Numbered from the stretch's first letter, positions 1 to 6,229 are shown. The stretch: DNA of 6,633 nucleotides from Spirochaetales bacterium (GCA_016930895.1 JAFGFV010000451.1:1-6633); one strand, 5' to 3'. A program made the numbers and translations. Notes: generated by a model from the letters alone, not told the origin.

Positions 1-203
1 ACCGCAGGGTCCTGTACGAGAACGTGCGCCGGGTGGTCTCGAAGGGCAGCCCTCCGATCATCGTGCCGACCGCCTTCGGGCCCGCCCGTCCCCTGACCGG
101 CCGCTTCTTCGCCCGGCTCGCCGGGCTGACCGGGGTGCCTGGCGGCCGCGCCTATCAGCGGCTGCCGCTGAGCCGGAGGCGTTACCTGGCCAGGGTGGGC
201 TGA
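1..203 (+). CDS. C-terminal fragment of an unrecognised protein (cut by the left window edge)
   Basis: An open frame runs from the window edge (first full codon at base 3) to a TGA at 201-203, giving about 66 residues. The fragment is rich in Arg, Pro, Gly and Leu. It contains a hydrophobic stretch, PPIIVPTAFGPARPL, and ends in a basic tail, RRRYLARVG. Third codon positions are almost all G or C, and a hand count of bases 61-120 gives about 78% GC, clearly above the transport cassette to the right, which suggests true coding in a GC-rich genome. I do not recognise the family. The C-terminus of an enzyme such as a short-chain dehydrogenase is possible but not supported by any motif. It converges on the repressor gene, with 35 bases between the two stops and no convincing terminator hairpin there. 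Confidence 0.5.
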   Translation, partial: RRVLYENVRRVVSKGSPPIIVPTAFGPARPLTGRFFARLAGLTGVPGGRAYQRLPLSRRRYLARVG

Positions 204-238
204 AGCGGCGTGCGCTGGCGGGAGCCACTCGCTCTAGC

Positions 239-1252
239 TTACCTCGGCTTGGCGCACGAAGACCGGATGATAAGCTCCGGTTCGACGATGATCTTGCTGC
301 CGGCCGGCGGTCTTCTCTCGATGGAAGCGATCATCAATCTGGCTGCCCTTTGTCCGAGGACGTCGATGGGCTGCCTCACGGTCGTGAGAGGCGGGCTCAG
401 GTAGGAGGCCAGACTGATGTCGTCGAAACCGACCACCGACAGGTCGGCAGGTATCCTCAGGTCTCGTTCGTGCGCACCCTGAAACACTCCCAGGGCCATG
501 TGGTCGTTCGAGCAGAAGACCGCCGTGGGAGGGCTCTTGAGCGACCAGAAATGGTGGAGGGCGTCGCGGCCGCTCTTTTCAGTGAAATCGCCCTCGAAGA
601 TCAGGTCGTTGTCGGTTTCGACTTTAGCCGCCCGCAGAGTATCCAGGTATGCATGGAGCCTGTTTCTGCCGTCGATGACGTGCAGGATGCCTGTGACGCA
701 TCCGATTCTGCGATGCCCGAGGCTCAGAAGGTAGTCGATTGCCTCTCTGGTGCCTTTCTCATTGTCGATGTCAACGTGGTTGATATGAACGTTCTCGTCC
801 CTTCCTCCAACGATGACGAAGGGAACATGGTCTCTCACGAGGTCCGCCAGCGACGAATCGTCATGAATCGACGGTGCGAAGATGATCAGGCCGTCGATCT
901 TTCGGTGTTTGTAAAGAATCGAATAGTCCTTCTTGTCGGACCTTCCTGTCGAGGTGTTGAAGATCAGATCGTATCCTCGCACGGAGACGTACCGTTCGAT
1001 CGCCAGGAGCAGCTCGACAAAGTAGGGCGCGGCCAGAAAGTGTTCGTAGTAGGGAACGACGATGCCTATGACGTTGGTCTTGTTCCTATTCAGTGCGCGG
1101 GCGGCGGCGTTGGGATAGTAACCCAGCTCCCTGATCGCCTTGAGCACCTTGTCGCGTGTTGCCTTCTTGACGTTGCCATGGCCGTTGATCACCCGAGACA
1201 CGGTCATGAAAGAGACATTCGCCTTCTGGGCCACATCTCGTTGAGAGCTCAT
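239..1252 (-). CDS. LacI/GalR-family transcriptional repressor
   Basis: The protein has 337 residues, the usual length for the family. Residues 2-23 form the N-terminal helix-turn-helix: QRDVAQKA, then the recognition helix VSFMTVSRVIN. The conserved linker follows (TRDKVLKAIRELGYYPN), then a hinge helix with the minor-groove leucine in NAAARALNRNKT. The rest is a periplasmic-binding-protein-like effector domain, with GIVVPYYEHFLAAPYF near the start, KIDGLIIFAP in the middle and VVGFDDISLASYLSPPLTTVRQP near the end. An in-frame start at 1339 would add 29 residues before the HTH. I prefer ATG at 1252 because the HTH then begins at residue 2-5 as in LacI, and GGGAG lies 7 bases upstream. The gene is divergent from the sugar ABC operon, whose promoter carries a palindrome of LacI-operator type, so it is very likely the local repressor. 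The effector is presumably the transported sugar or a derivative and cannot be read from the sequence. Confidence 0.95.
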   Translation of the reverse strand: MSSQRDVAQKANVSFMTVSRVINGHGNVKKATRDKVLKAIRELGYYPNAAARALNRNKTNVIGIVVPYYEHFLAAPYFVELLLAIERYVSVRGYDLIFNTSTGRSDKKDYSILYKHRKIDGLIIFAPSIHDDSSLADLVRDHVPFVIVGGRDENVHINHVDIDNEKGTREAIDYLLSLGHRRIGCVTGILHVIDGRNRLHAYLDTLRAAKVETDNDLIFEGDFTEKSGRDALHHFWSLKSPPTAVFCSNDHMALGVFQGAHERDLRIPADLSVVGFDDISLASYLSPPLTTVRQPIDVLGQRAARLMIASIERRPPAGSKIIVEPELIIRSSCAKPR

Positions 1253-1334
1253 CCTTGGACTCCCGCGGGCGCCTGCGGGCAAGAGACCCGAGGTGCAAGC
1301 CGGCACGAAGAAACCGGCACGTACGCCTCTAGCC

Positions 1335-1360
1335 ATCATATTTCGGCGGAAATATCAATA
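1335..1360 (-). promoter_or_regulatory. Possible repressor-gene promoter region with inverted repeat (ATATTTC-GGCG-GAAATAT)
   Basis: Bases 1338-1344 (ATATTTC) and 1349-1355 (GAAATAT) are perfect inverted arms around GGCG. On the minus strand TATGAT (1340-1335) is a good -10 match. Its -35 at 17 bases is poor, while a TTGATA exists at a spacing that is too short (12 bases). The repeat therefore overlaps a plausible promoter for the repressor gene and could be an autoregulatory or second-regulator site. It differs from the main operator in half-site spacing. The arms are real; the function is inferred. Confidence 0.35.
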
Positions 1361-1383
1361 GGCCGCTTCTTACGTACTTTTCG

Positions 1384-1412
1384 TTGACAGCGATGGCTTG
1401 CGGGTGTAGAAT
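1384..1412 (+). promoter_or_regulatory. Sigma70-type promoter of the sugar ABC operon
   Basis: A consensus -35 box TTGACA (1384-1389) is followed after exactly 17 bases by TAGAAT (1407-1412), one mismatch from the consensus -10. Transcription should start near 1418-1420, giving a leader of about 100 bases before the binding-protein gene. The box quality predicts a strong promoter, which suits an operon held off by a repressor. Confidence 0.85.
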
Positions 1413-1426
1413 GTTTGCGCAAACAT
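1411..1426 (+). promoter_or_regulatory. Operator palindrome for the LacI-family repressor
   Basis: ATGTTTGCGCAAACAT is a perfect 16-bp palindrome with a central CG step, the layout bound by LacI-family dimers, where hinge leucines insert at the central CG. It overlaps the last two bases of the -10 box and covers the expected transcription start, so bound repressor would block polymerase. The divergent repressor gene is the obvious partner. The palindrome is read directly; the pairing with the repressor is inferred. Confidence 0.85.
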
Positions 1427-1470
1427 GAACCGGTTCCTTGTCATTCCCTTGGGGCTTCGGAGGCGAGTAT

Positions 1471-1488
1471 TGCCGCCCGGGGGCGGTA
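1471..1488 (+). other. Small GC-rich hairpin in the operon leader
   Basis: In the leader RNA, bases 1471-1477 can pair with 1482-1488 (7 pairs including one G-U) around a CGGG loop. It ends 22 bases before the Shine-Dalgarno AGGAGG at 1511. There is no U-tract, so it is not an obvious terminator, and it may be only a by-product of local GC richness. No riboswitch class is recognisable in the leader. Confidence 0.25.
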
Positions 1489-1521
1489 CTGCGCCCAGAA
1501 AACAAGATTGAGGAGGAAGCT

Positions 1522-2793
1522 ATGAAAAGGATCGTTTCCCTGGTGACGGTCGCGCTGCTGGGCCTGCTTTCAGCGGGTGTGCTCTTCGCCGGCGGGGCGA
1601 AGGAGGAGGCGCAGGAGCTCATCGTCTATCACTGGTGGACGGCAGGCGGCGAGAAAGAGGCGATCGACGCCGTTTTCGAGGTGTTCGCGAAGAAGCATCC
1701 GGAGATCCGCATCGTCGAAAACCCGGTGTCCGGCGGAGGCGGGGGAGTCATGCGGGGCCAGATCAAGACCATGGTCATGGCCGGTCAGTCTCCCGACACC
1801 TTCCAGCTCACCTATGGCACCGGGATGCTTGGATCCTTCGCTGAAGTGCTGCAACCCATCGACGAGTTGTGGGAAGGGCTGCCTTTCCCGCCCCTCATCA
1901 AACAGATGGGGAATGTCAACGGCCATCAGGTAGCGATACCCCTGAACATGATGAGGTGCAACACCCTGTGGTACAACAAGAAGCTGGTGGACAAGCTCGG
2001 CATTCGGATGCCGCTGCGGACCTACGAGGAGTTCTCAGCGGCCTGCGAGAAAGCCAAGAACGCCGGGTATGTGGCTTTCGCGGTCGGGGCTGGGAGTGGC
2101 CAGCAGTTCTGGTGGGCCCATATCGCCGAACAGATCATCGTCGGCGTGCCCAGCGGAGGACCCGCCTATCTGGAAAAGCTGTATACGGGCAGAGCGGATC
2201 CGGCGCGAGATCCCGCCGTTCGGGAAACCCTTGAGATCATCGCGGCGTTGTTTGATCGGGGTTTCGTTAATTCCGACTATTCCGCGCTGACGTGGGATCA
2301 GGCATCCGACCTGCTGATGACCGAAGAGGCGGTCTTCTACCAGATGGGAGACTGGGCCAAGGGTCATTTCACCTCTGCGGGCTGGAAGCCCAAAGTCGAC
2401 TTCGACTATCAGCCCAGTCCCGGCACCGAAGGCTCGTTCACCCTCAATCTCGATGGGTTCTCCCTCTGCAAGGGCGCTCCGCACAAGGACGCCGTCATCA
2501 AGTGGTTGACGGTGGTGTCGTCGGTGGAGGCCGAGACTGCCTTCTGTCCCATCAAGGGTGCGACCCCTCCAAGGCTGGATGCGCCGATCGACATGTACGA
2601 CGACATCTCGAAAGACATCCTCAAGGCCTTCCGGGATCCGGCGACCAAAGTCGTGCAGTCGTGCTTCTCGGGACCGCCGGAATCATGGCTGGACGTGTAC
2701 GGAGGCATGATCAGCAAGTTTGCCGAACACCGGAACGTCGCGCAGGGTGTGAGGGAGTTTGCGGAGGCGTACAGGAAGGTCTTCCCCAAGTAA
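1522..2793 (+). CDS. Sugar ABC transporter, extracellular solute-binding protein (family 1, glucose/mannose type)
   Basis: This 423-residue protein captures sugar outside the cytoplasmic membrane and delivers it to the permeases. A Sec signal peptide is clear: MKR, a hydrophobic core VSLVTVALLGLLSAGVL, and a likely cut after LFA (residue 23) before GGAKEE. There is no lipobox cysteine, so it should be soluble rather than a lipoprotein. The mature domain starts ELIVYHWWTAGGE, followed by a GGGGGVMRGQIKTMVMAGQSPDTFQ-type segment, IPLNMMRCNTLWYNKKL, the MGDWAKGHF motif and a PSPGTEGSF segment. This order matches my recollection of glucose/galactose/mannose-binding proteins of CUT1 systems such as those of Thermus. 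The exact ligand is not provable here. The start is fixed by AGGAGG at 1511-1516, five bases before ATG. A possible upstream in-frame start at 1438 would put extra residues before the signal peptide and is rejected. Confidence 0.95.
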   Translation: MKRIVSLVTVALLGLLSAGVLFAGGAKEEAQELIVYHWWTAGGEKEAIDAVFEVFAKKHPEIRIVENPVSGGGGGVMRGQIKTMVMAGQSPDTFQLTYGTGMLGSFAEVLQPIDELWEGLPFPPLIKQMGNVNGHQVAIPLNMMRCNTLWYNKKLVDKLGIRMPLRTYEEFSAACEKAKNAGYVAFAVGAGSGQQFWWAHIAEQIIVGVPSGGPAYLEKLYTGRADPARDPAVRETLEIIAALFDRGFVNSDYSALTWDQASDLLMTEEAVFYQMGDWAKGHFTSAGWKPKVDFDYQPSPGTEGSFTLNLDGFSLCKGAPHKDAVIKWLTVVSSVEAETAFCPIKGATPPRLDAPIDMYDDISKDILKAFRDPATKVVQSCFSGPPESWLDVYGGMISKFAEHRNVAQGVREFAEAYRKVFPK

Positions 2794-2813
2794 CCAGCAC
2801 GCTCTTGTGCCTA

Positions 2814-2848
2814 TCACATGGGTATGGCTGAATGCCATACCCATGTGA
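2814..2848 (+). other. Perfect 15-bp intergenic stem-loop between binding-protein and permease genes
   Basis: Bases 2814-2828 pair without mismatch to 2834-2848 around the loop TGAAT. The stem contains ATGGGTATGGC and its complement. It starts 20 bases after the binding-protein stop and ends 20 bases before the permease ATG. No T-run follows, so it is not a standard intrinsic terminator. A stem here typically protects the 3' end of the upstream message, giving more binding protein than permease, as in mal-type operons. Partial termination is an alternative. Confidence 0.75.
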
Positions 2849-2868
2849 GCTAGAGAGCTGAATCTGAA

Positions 2869-3783
2869 ATGCCGAACGCAGTGAGCACGAGAAGAAACCT
2901 ACCTATTGCGCTGTTCATTGCTCCCGCCGTGGTTCTCGTAGCGGTTTTCGTCTATGTATTCTCGGGCTGGAGTGCATGGACTTCTCTGACCGATTGGAGA
3001 ATCATCGGGCGGCTCGGTACCTTCACGGGTTTCCAGAACTACGTACAGCTGTTTCGCGAGGATGCCATCTTCAGACAATGTTTTTACAATACCTTGAAGC
3101 TGATGCTGATGGTGATAGGCATCACGGTACCCCTCGGTGTGGTCTGTGCGGTGCTCCTCGATCTGGCCGTCAAGGGGCGGAGCCTGTTCAGGGCCATCTT
3201 TCTGATCCCGCTTTCCTTCTCGTTCGTGGCGTCGGCAACCATGTGGAGCTGGATGTTTCTGCCTGACAAGGGGTCCATTAATACCCTGTTGCGGATGCTC
3301 AATCTCTCTTCGCTTGTTCAGCCCTGGATAACCTCGACGAAGCAGTCCCTGGTGTCCGTGGCCATCGTATATGTCTGGCAGTTCTCAGGTTTCGGCACTC
3401 TAGTCTACTACGCAGGCATCTCGTCGGTCGATCAGGACATCCTCGATGCCGCGAAAGTGGACGGAGCCAGGACTCTGCAGACCTATACGCGGGTAGTGCT
3501 GCCGCTGCAGAAGCCGGCCACCTTCACCGTCCTGCTGATTCTCATGATGTATGTCCTGCGGGTATTCGACCTGGTCTGGCTGTTGACCGGAGGGGGGCCG
3601 GCCTTCACTTCCGAGGTCCTCGCCACGTACATGTACCGGGTAACCTTCAACCAGAACCTGTTTGCGTACGGCGCCGCCGTGAGCTTCTTCATGTTCATGC
3701 TGTCCGTGGTCATCATCATCGTCCCGATCCTGATAGCCGGCTACACCAGGAAATCCCGAAGATCGGGGGCACAGCCGACATGA
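2869..3783 (+). CDS. Sugar ABC transporter permease 1 (CUT1, MalF/UgpA-like)
   Basis: This 304-residue inner-membrane protein forms one half of the import channel. About six hydrophobic segments are visible, near residues 11-35, 72-97, 107-128, 160-182, 218-240 and 264-292. The binding-protein-dependent permease signature (EAA loop) lies at about 190-213: DILDAAKVDGARTLQTYTRV followed by VLPL, which docks on the ATPase. Length and the single N-terminal segment before TFTGFQNYVQLF fit the UgpA/MsmF-like group rather than the longer E. coli MalF. ATG at 2869 is the first in-frame start and puts TM1 near the N-terminus. The ribosome site is weak (GAGAG about 11 bases upstream), which together with the preceding hairpin suggests lower expression than the binding protein. 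Its stop overlaps the next gene. Confidence 0.93.
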   Translation: MPNAVSTRRNLPIALFIAPAVVLVAVFVYVFSGWSAWTSLTDWRIIGRLGTFTGFQNYVQLFREDAIFRQCFYNTLKLMLMVIGITVPLGVVCAVLLDLAVKGRSLFRAIFLIPLSFSFVASATMWSWMFLPDKGSINTLLRMLNLSSLVQPWITSTKQSLVSVAIVYVWQFSGFGTLVYYAGISSVDQDILDAAKVDGARTLQTYTRVVLPLQKPATFTVLLILMMYVLRVFDLVWLLTGGGPAFTSEVLATYMYRVTFNQNLFAYGAAVSFFMFMLSVVIIIVPILIAGYTRKSRRSGAQPT

Positions 3784-4589
3784 TTCAGAAGGTCCTGATC
3801 TACCTCGTGCTCATAGCCTTGGCGGTCTTCTATGTGTTTCCCATCTATACCCTGGTCAACACGTCGTTGAAAACCGACGAGGACCTCAAGTACGGTCCCG
3901 TGGCTCCGGCTCACGACCTGTACTTCGGGGCATACGCCAAGGCCCTGAACCTGATCAAGAAGCCGCTGGTCAACAGCGTAATCATCACCGTGTTTGCCAC
4001 TCTCGTTTCCTCGTTCCTTGGGTCCATGAGCGGCTACATCTTCTCCAAGTTCAGGTTCAAGGGCGATCGGGCCATATTCCTGATACTCGTGCTCGGATTC
4101 TACATTGCCCCGCAATCCATACTCATCCCCCTCGTAATCTTCATGGGAAAGACCGGGCTGTTCAACACGTATGCGGGGCTCGTACTGACACATGTTGCTT
4201 ACGGAGTGCCGATTACCACTCTCCTGTTTCGCAACTACTACGAAGGGATTCCGCAGGAGCTCGTCGACAGTTCCCGGGTGGACGGCTGTGGAACGGTCAA
4301 GACATTCACGAGGATATTCCTTCCCCTGTCGCTGCCGGGCTTCGCGGTCGTCGGGATCTTCCAGTTCACGAACATCTGGAATGAGTTTCTGTTCGGATTG
4401 ACCCTGACCCGCGGTGTGACGTCCCAGCCTGTTACCGTGGCGGTCGCCAATCTGAAGGGCACCACCGTGGCTGCCTGGAACATGATCTGCGCTGGGGCTT
4501 CCATCACGGCCATTCCGGTCGTGCTGATCTACATCTTCTTGCTGAAGATCATCATCAAGGGCCTGCTGATGGGGTCCGTGAAAGGCTGA
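3780..4589 (+). CDS. Sugar ABC transporter permease 2 (CUT1, MalG/UgpE-like)
   Basis: This 269-residue inner-membrane protein is the second half of the channel. ATG (3780) overlaps the stop of permease 1 in an ATGA, indicating translational coupling and one-to-one synthesis. Hydrophobic segments lie near residues 6-28, 65-88, 97-120, 128-150, 184-206 and 235-260. The early sequence YVFPIYTLVNTSLKTDEDL is typical of the MalG-like partner. The EAA loop is at about 157-187: IPQELVDSSRVDGCGTVKTF then TRIFLPLSLPG. It reads SS where most members have AA, a mild deviation. The C-terminus GLLMGSVKG matches the usual family ending, so the gene is complete. No ATPase gene follows, so the system must borrow one encoded elsewhere (MsmX/UgpC type), a common arrangement for CUT1 importers. 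Confidence 0.93.
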   Translation: MIQKVLIYLVLIALAVFYVFPIYTLVNTSLKTDEDLKYGPVAPAHDLYFGAYAKALNLIKKPLVNSVIITVFATLVSSFLGSMSGYIFSKFRFKGDRAIFLILVLGFYIAPQSILIPLVIFMGKTGLFNTYAGLVLTHVAYGVPITTLLFRNYYEGIPQELVDSSRVDGCGTVKTFTRIFLPLSLPGFAVVGIFQFTNIWNEFLFGLTLTRGVTSQPVTVAVANLKGTTVAAWNMICAGASITAIPVVLIYIFLLKIIIKGLLMGSVKG

Positions 4590-4590
4590 G

Positions 4591-4782
4591 GGGCATGTGG
4601 ATCCGGGCAGTTCCTTCAGTCCGGTCGGTAGAGTCGGGCCATGAGACTGGCGTGACGCCGCGATCGAGGCTGCTCTGAAGCTTGCCGCGCGGGGGTTCGT
4701 CTCTGCCGAGTACGAGGGGGAAGAGGATGAAGTGAAGGCAGTGCCAGCGGTGATTCGACGCATCAAACCGATGGTGGTGTGA
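4591..4782 (+). pseudogene. Degraded C-terminal remnant of a sugar-phosphate isomerase/epimerase-like (TIM-barrel) gene
   Basis: Reading in frame from 4591, directly after the permease 2 stop, gives a segment ending SPVGRVGP, a TGA stop at 4642-4644, then DWRDAAIEAALKLAARGF and VSAEYEGEEDEVKAVPAV, finishing IRRIKPMVV and TGA at 4780-4782. The order PVG, DW, AALK, a G(F/Y)-(V/L)S-x-EYEG motif and a final helix matches the C-terminus of xylose-isomerase-like sugar-phosphate isomerase/epimerases, which are often encoded beside sugar ABC importers. A whole enzyme would be about 270-300 residues. Only about 60 codons remain, there is no start codon or ribosome site, and one stop interrupts the frame. 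I infer a deletion that removed most of the gene. The match is from memory of the family; the open, amphipathic, protein-like frame is directly visible. Confidence 0.6.
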
Positions 4783-4816
4783 GGAAGAGCTAAATCTAAT
4801 CGATTGGAGGTTGGCA

Positions 4817-5581
4817 ATGGCAGCGAAACCGAGAGTGTTGTTGGTCGGAGAGACGTGGTTCGTGCTCAAGATGCACATCAAGGGCTTCGACATGGTGCCG
4901 CTTGGGGGGTATGAGAACTTCGGCAGGTGGTTCGTCGACGCCCTCTCGAAATTCGACGACATCGAAGTCGAGCACATGCCCAATCATGTGGCCTTGACGT
5001 CTTTTCCGAGCACGATGCAAGAGATCAACCGGTACGACGTGATCATCCTCAGCGACTGCGGCAAGAACACGCTGCAGTTGTATCCGGAGATGTTCACGGT
5101 ACCTATGGGCCCAGATCGCCTGGACGTTATCAAAGAGTTCGTCACGGGAGGAAAGTCCTTCGTCATGGGAGGAGGATGGAATTCCTTCCAGGGCATCAGG
5201 GGAATTCCCGGATACCATGACACCGTCATCGAAGAGATTCTCCCTGTGAACCTCAAGTCCTCCGATGACCGCGTCGAGAAGCCTCAGGGCGCTCGACCCG
5301 TCCTCGTGAAGAAGGATCATCCGATGTTCAAGGGTCTCCCGGCGGAGTGGCCCCTGTTCCTGGGGTACAACAGAGTGAGCGCCAAGAAGGGCGCCGATGT
5401 GCTGGCGCAGATCAACGGTGAGCCCTTCATCGTCGTGGGAGAGTGGGGGAAGGGGAAGACCATGGCCTTTACCTCCGATCTGTCGAAGCACTGGGGGACG
5501 GCTTTCGTAGAATGGGCGGGCTACGGGAAGTTCTGGCACAACGCAGTGCTCTGGCTGTCTGGGAGGGCCAAGTCGACTTAG
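4817..5581 (+). CDS. Glutamine amidotransferase-like protein (class I GATase-like, PF07090 type)
   Basis: This is a 254-residue cytoplasmic protein without signal peptide or membrane segment. It opens with a beta strand and family motif, RVLLVGETW, followed by HIKGFD, YENFGRWF, MPNHVA, YDVIILSDCGKNTLQLYP, a GGxxSFQGI turn at 119-127, EEILPV, DHPMFKGLP, FLGYNRV and TSDLSKHW near 219-226. These fit the uncharacterised amidotransferase-like family that includes Salmonella STM1381. The turn where class I amidotransferases carry their nucleophile reads GGGWNSFQG and has no Cys, so glutamine hydrolysis is doubtful. Cys81 (SDCG) is at a different place. ATG at 4817 is chosen over TTG at 4811 because GGAGG (4806-4810) lies six bases before the ATG. 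It is the last gene of the sugar operon, which fits the common link of this family with carbohydrate uptake, but no substrate is known. Confidence 0.85.
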   Translation: MAAKPRVLLVGETWFVLKMHIKGFDMVPLGGYENFGRWFVDALSKFDDIEVEHMPNHVALTSFPSTMQEINRYDVIILSDCGKNTLQLYPEMFTVPMGPDRLDVIKEFVTGGKSFVMGGGWNSFQGIRGIPGYHDTVIEEILPVNLKSSDDRVEKPQGARPVLVKKDHPMFKGLPAEWPLFLGYNRVSAKKGADVLAQINGEPFIVVGEWGKGKTMAFTSDLSKHWGTAFVEWAGYGKFWHNAVLWLSGRAKST

Positions 5582-5643
5582 GCAGCCTCTGTTCGCGGCC
5601 AGGGGGGCGGGCCCGGCACACGCGGGGCATCCTGCGCGAGCAT

Positions 5644-5660
5644 CCCGGCTGCCTGCCGGG
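5644..5660. terminator. Possible weak hairpin between convergent genes
   Basis: CCCGGC (5644-5649) and GCCGGG (5655-5660) can form a 6-bp stem with loop TGCCT in the 80-base gap between the plus-strand operon end and the minus-strand transglutaminase stop. No T-run follows on either strand, so termination is only suggested by position. The rest of the gap is GC-rich with nothing else visible. Confidence 0.25.
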
Positions 5661-5661
5661 C

Positions 5662-6225
5662 CTACATCGCCGCGCCGTAGATACGCTCCGGGGTGTAGAA
5701 CTGCCGGAGCGCCCAACCACGCTCGACCGCGTTGGAGCTTCCGCCCACCACGTGGTAGTCGATCGGGACGCAGTAGCCCGGCCGCCGTCCCGTCGGGACG
5801 AGCGCCGCCACGTAGGCCTCCCAGCTCCAGTAGCGCAGCAAACCGCAGCTGAGCAGGGCCCAGTCCTCGCAGTCCCCGCCCCCCAGGGTCAGTAACTCGT
5901 CCGGGGGCAGGGCGGTGGCGTTGTGCCAGTACTCGTAGCACACGGCGAGCCTGCGCTGGACCTCCCGGATCTCGTTCCCGCACAGGTAGCCGTCCCGGTC
6001 CGAATCCGCGCCTGCATACAGCTCCTCGAGGGCCGGGTCGGCGATGCCCGTGGCCTGGCGGAACAACCGGGAATTGATCCGGAGGTGCAGGGCGCGCTGG
6101 CTGGCGGCACTCAGGGCGCAGCTGGCAGCGCTGTAGAGGTAGCCGTTTTCGTTCGGGGTCCCTACGATCTCGAACCCGCGGTAGGACGCGTGCCGGACCG
6201 ACTGCCGGGGCGGCGCAGGCCCCAC
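5662..6225 (-). CDS. Transglutaminase-like cysteine protein with an EF-hand calcium loop
   Basis: This 187-residue protein starts at GTG (6225) and ends in TAG. Residues 74-85, DSDRDGYLCGNE, are a textbook EF-hand loop (acidic at 1, 3, 5 and 12, Gly at 6, Leu at 8). Residues 114-131, LGGGDCEDWALLSCGLLR, match the active-site strand and helix of transglutaminase-like or cysteine-peptidase folds, with Cys119 as the likely nucleophile. His158 in PIDYHVVGG is the likely base. Several other cysteines are present (36, 82, 96, 127, 152). It has no signal peptide of its own. The ORF just upstream ends in a membrane segment 5 bases before this GTG, and no good ribosome site is visible, so translation may be coupled or the two may be one protein split by a frameshift. 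In-frame sequence upstream is open only to about 6262. Substrate and role are unknown. Confidence 0.7.
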   Translation of the reverse strand: MGPAPPRQSVRHASYRGFEIVGTPNENGYLYSAASCALSAASQRALHLRINSRLFRQATGIADPALEELYAGADSDRDGYLCGNEIREVQRRLAVCYEYWHNATALPPDELLTLGGGDCEDWALLSCGLLRYWSWEAYVAALVPTGRRPGYCVPIDYHVVGGSSNAVERGWALRQFYTPERIYGAAM

Positions 6226-6229
6226 GGCC

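Noticed and set aside
204..238. Terminator between the two convergent genes at the left
   Set aside because: Only a 4-bp stem (TGGC/GCCA) can form and no T-run is present.
350..1387. Long plus-strand ORF of 345 codons
   Set aside because: It lies antisense to the clear LacI-family gene, shows no domain and is a shadow of that gene's codon usage.
1438..1521. Upstream start for the binding protein
   Set aside because: It would place 28 extra residues before a perfect signal peptide, and the strong AGGAGG belongs to ATG at 1522.
1418..1521. Riboswitch or attenuator in the operon leader
   Set aside because: Only a short GC hairpin is visible, with no U-tract, no leader peptide and no recognisable riboswitch core.
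4642..4644. In-frame TGA as a selenocysteine codon
   Set aside because: The fragment lacks a start and most of its expected length, and no selenocysteine position is known at this site in the family; a decayed gene is simpler.
4595..4675. Short ORF starting at ATG 4595 after permease 2
   Set aside because: It has only 26 codons, no ribosome site and a non-protein-like composition; the frame-1 isomerase remnant explains the region better.
4772..4800. Possible internal promoter before the amidotransferase-like gene (TCTAAT)
   Set aside because: No acceptable -35 box lies 16-18 bases upstream.
3741..4817. Long minus-strand ORF of 358 codons
   Set aside because: It is antisense to permease 2, low-complexity in charged residues and without any family motif.
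4796..5983. Minus-strand ORF of 395 codons
   Set aside because: It runs antisense across the amidotransferase-like gene and into another frame of the transglutaminase-like gene; both real genes have recognisable motifs and this frame has none.
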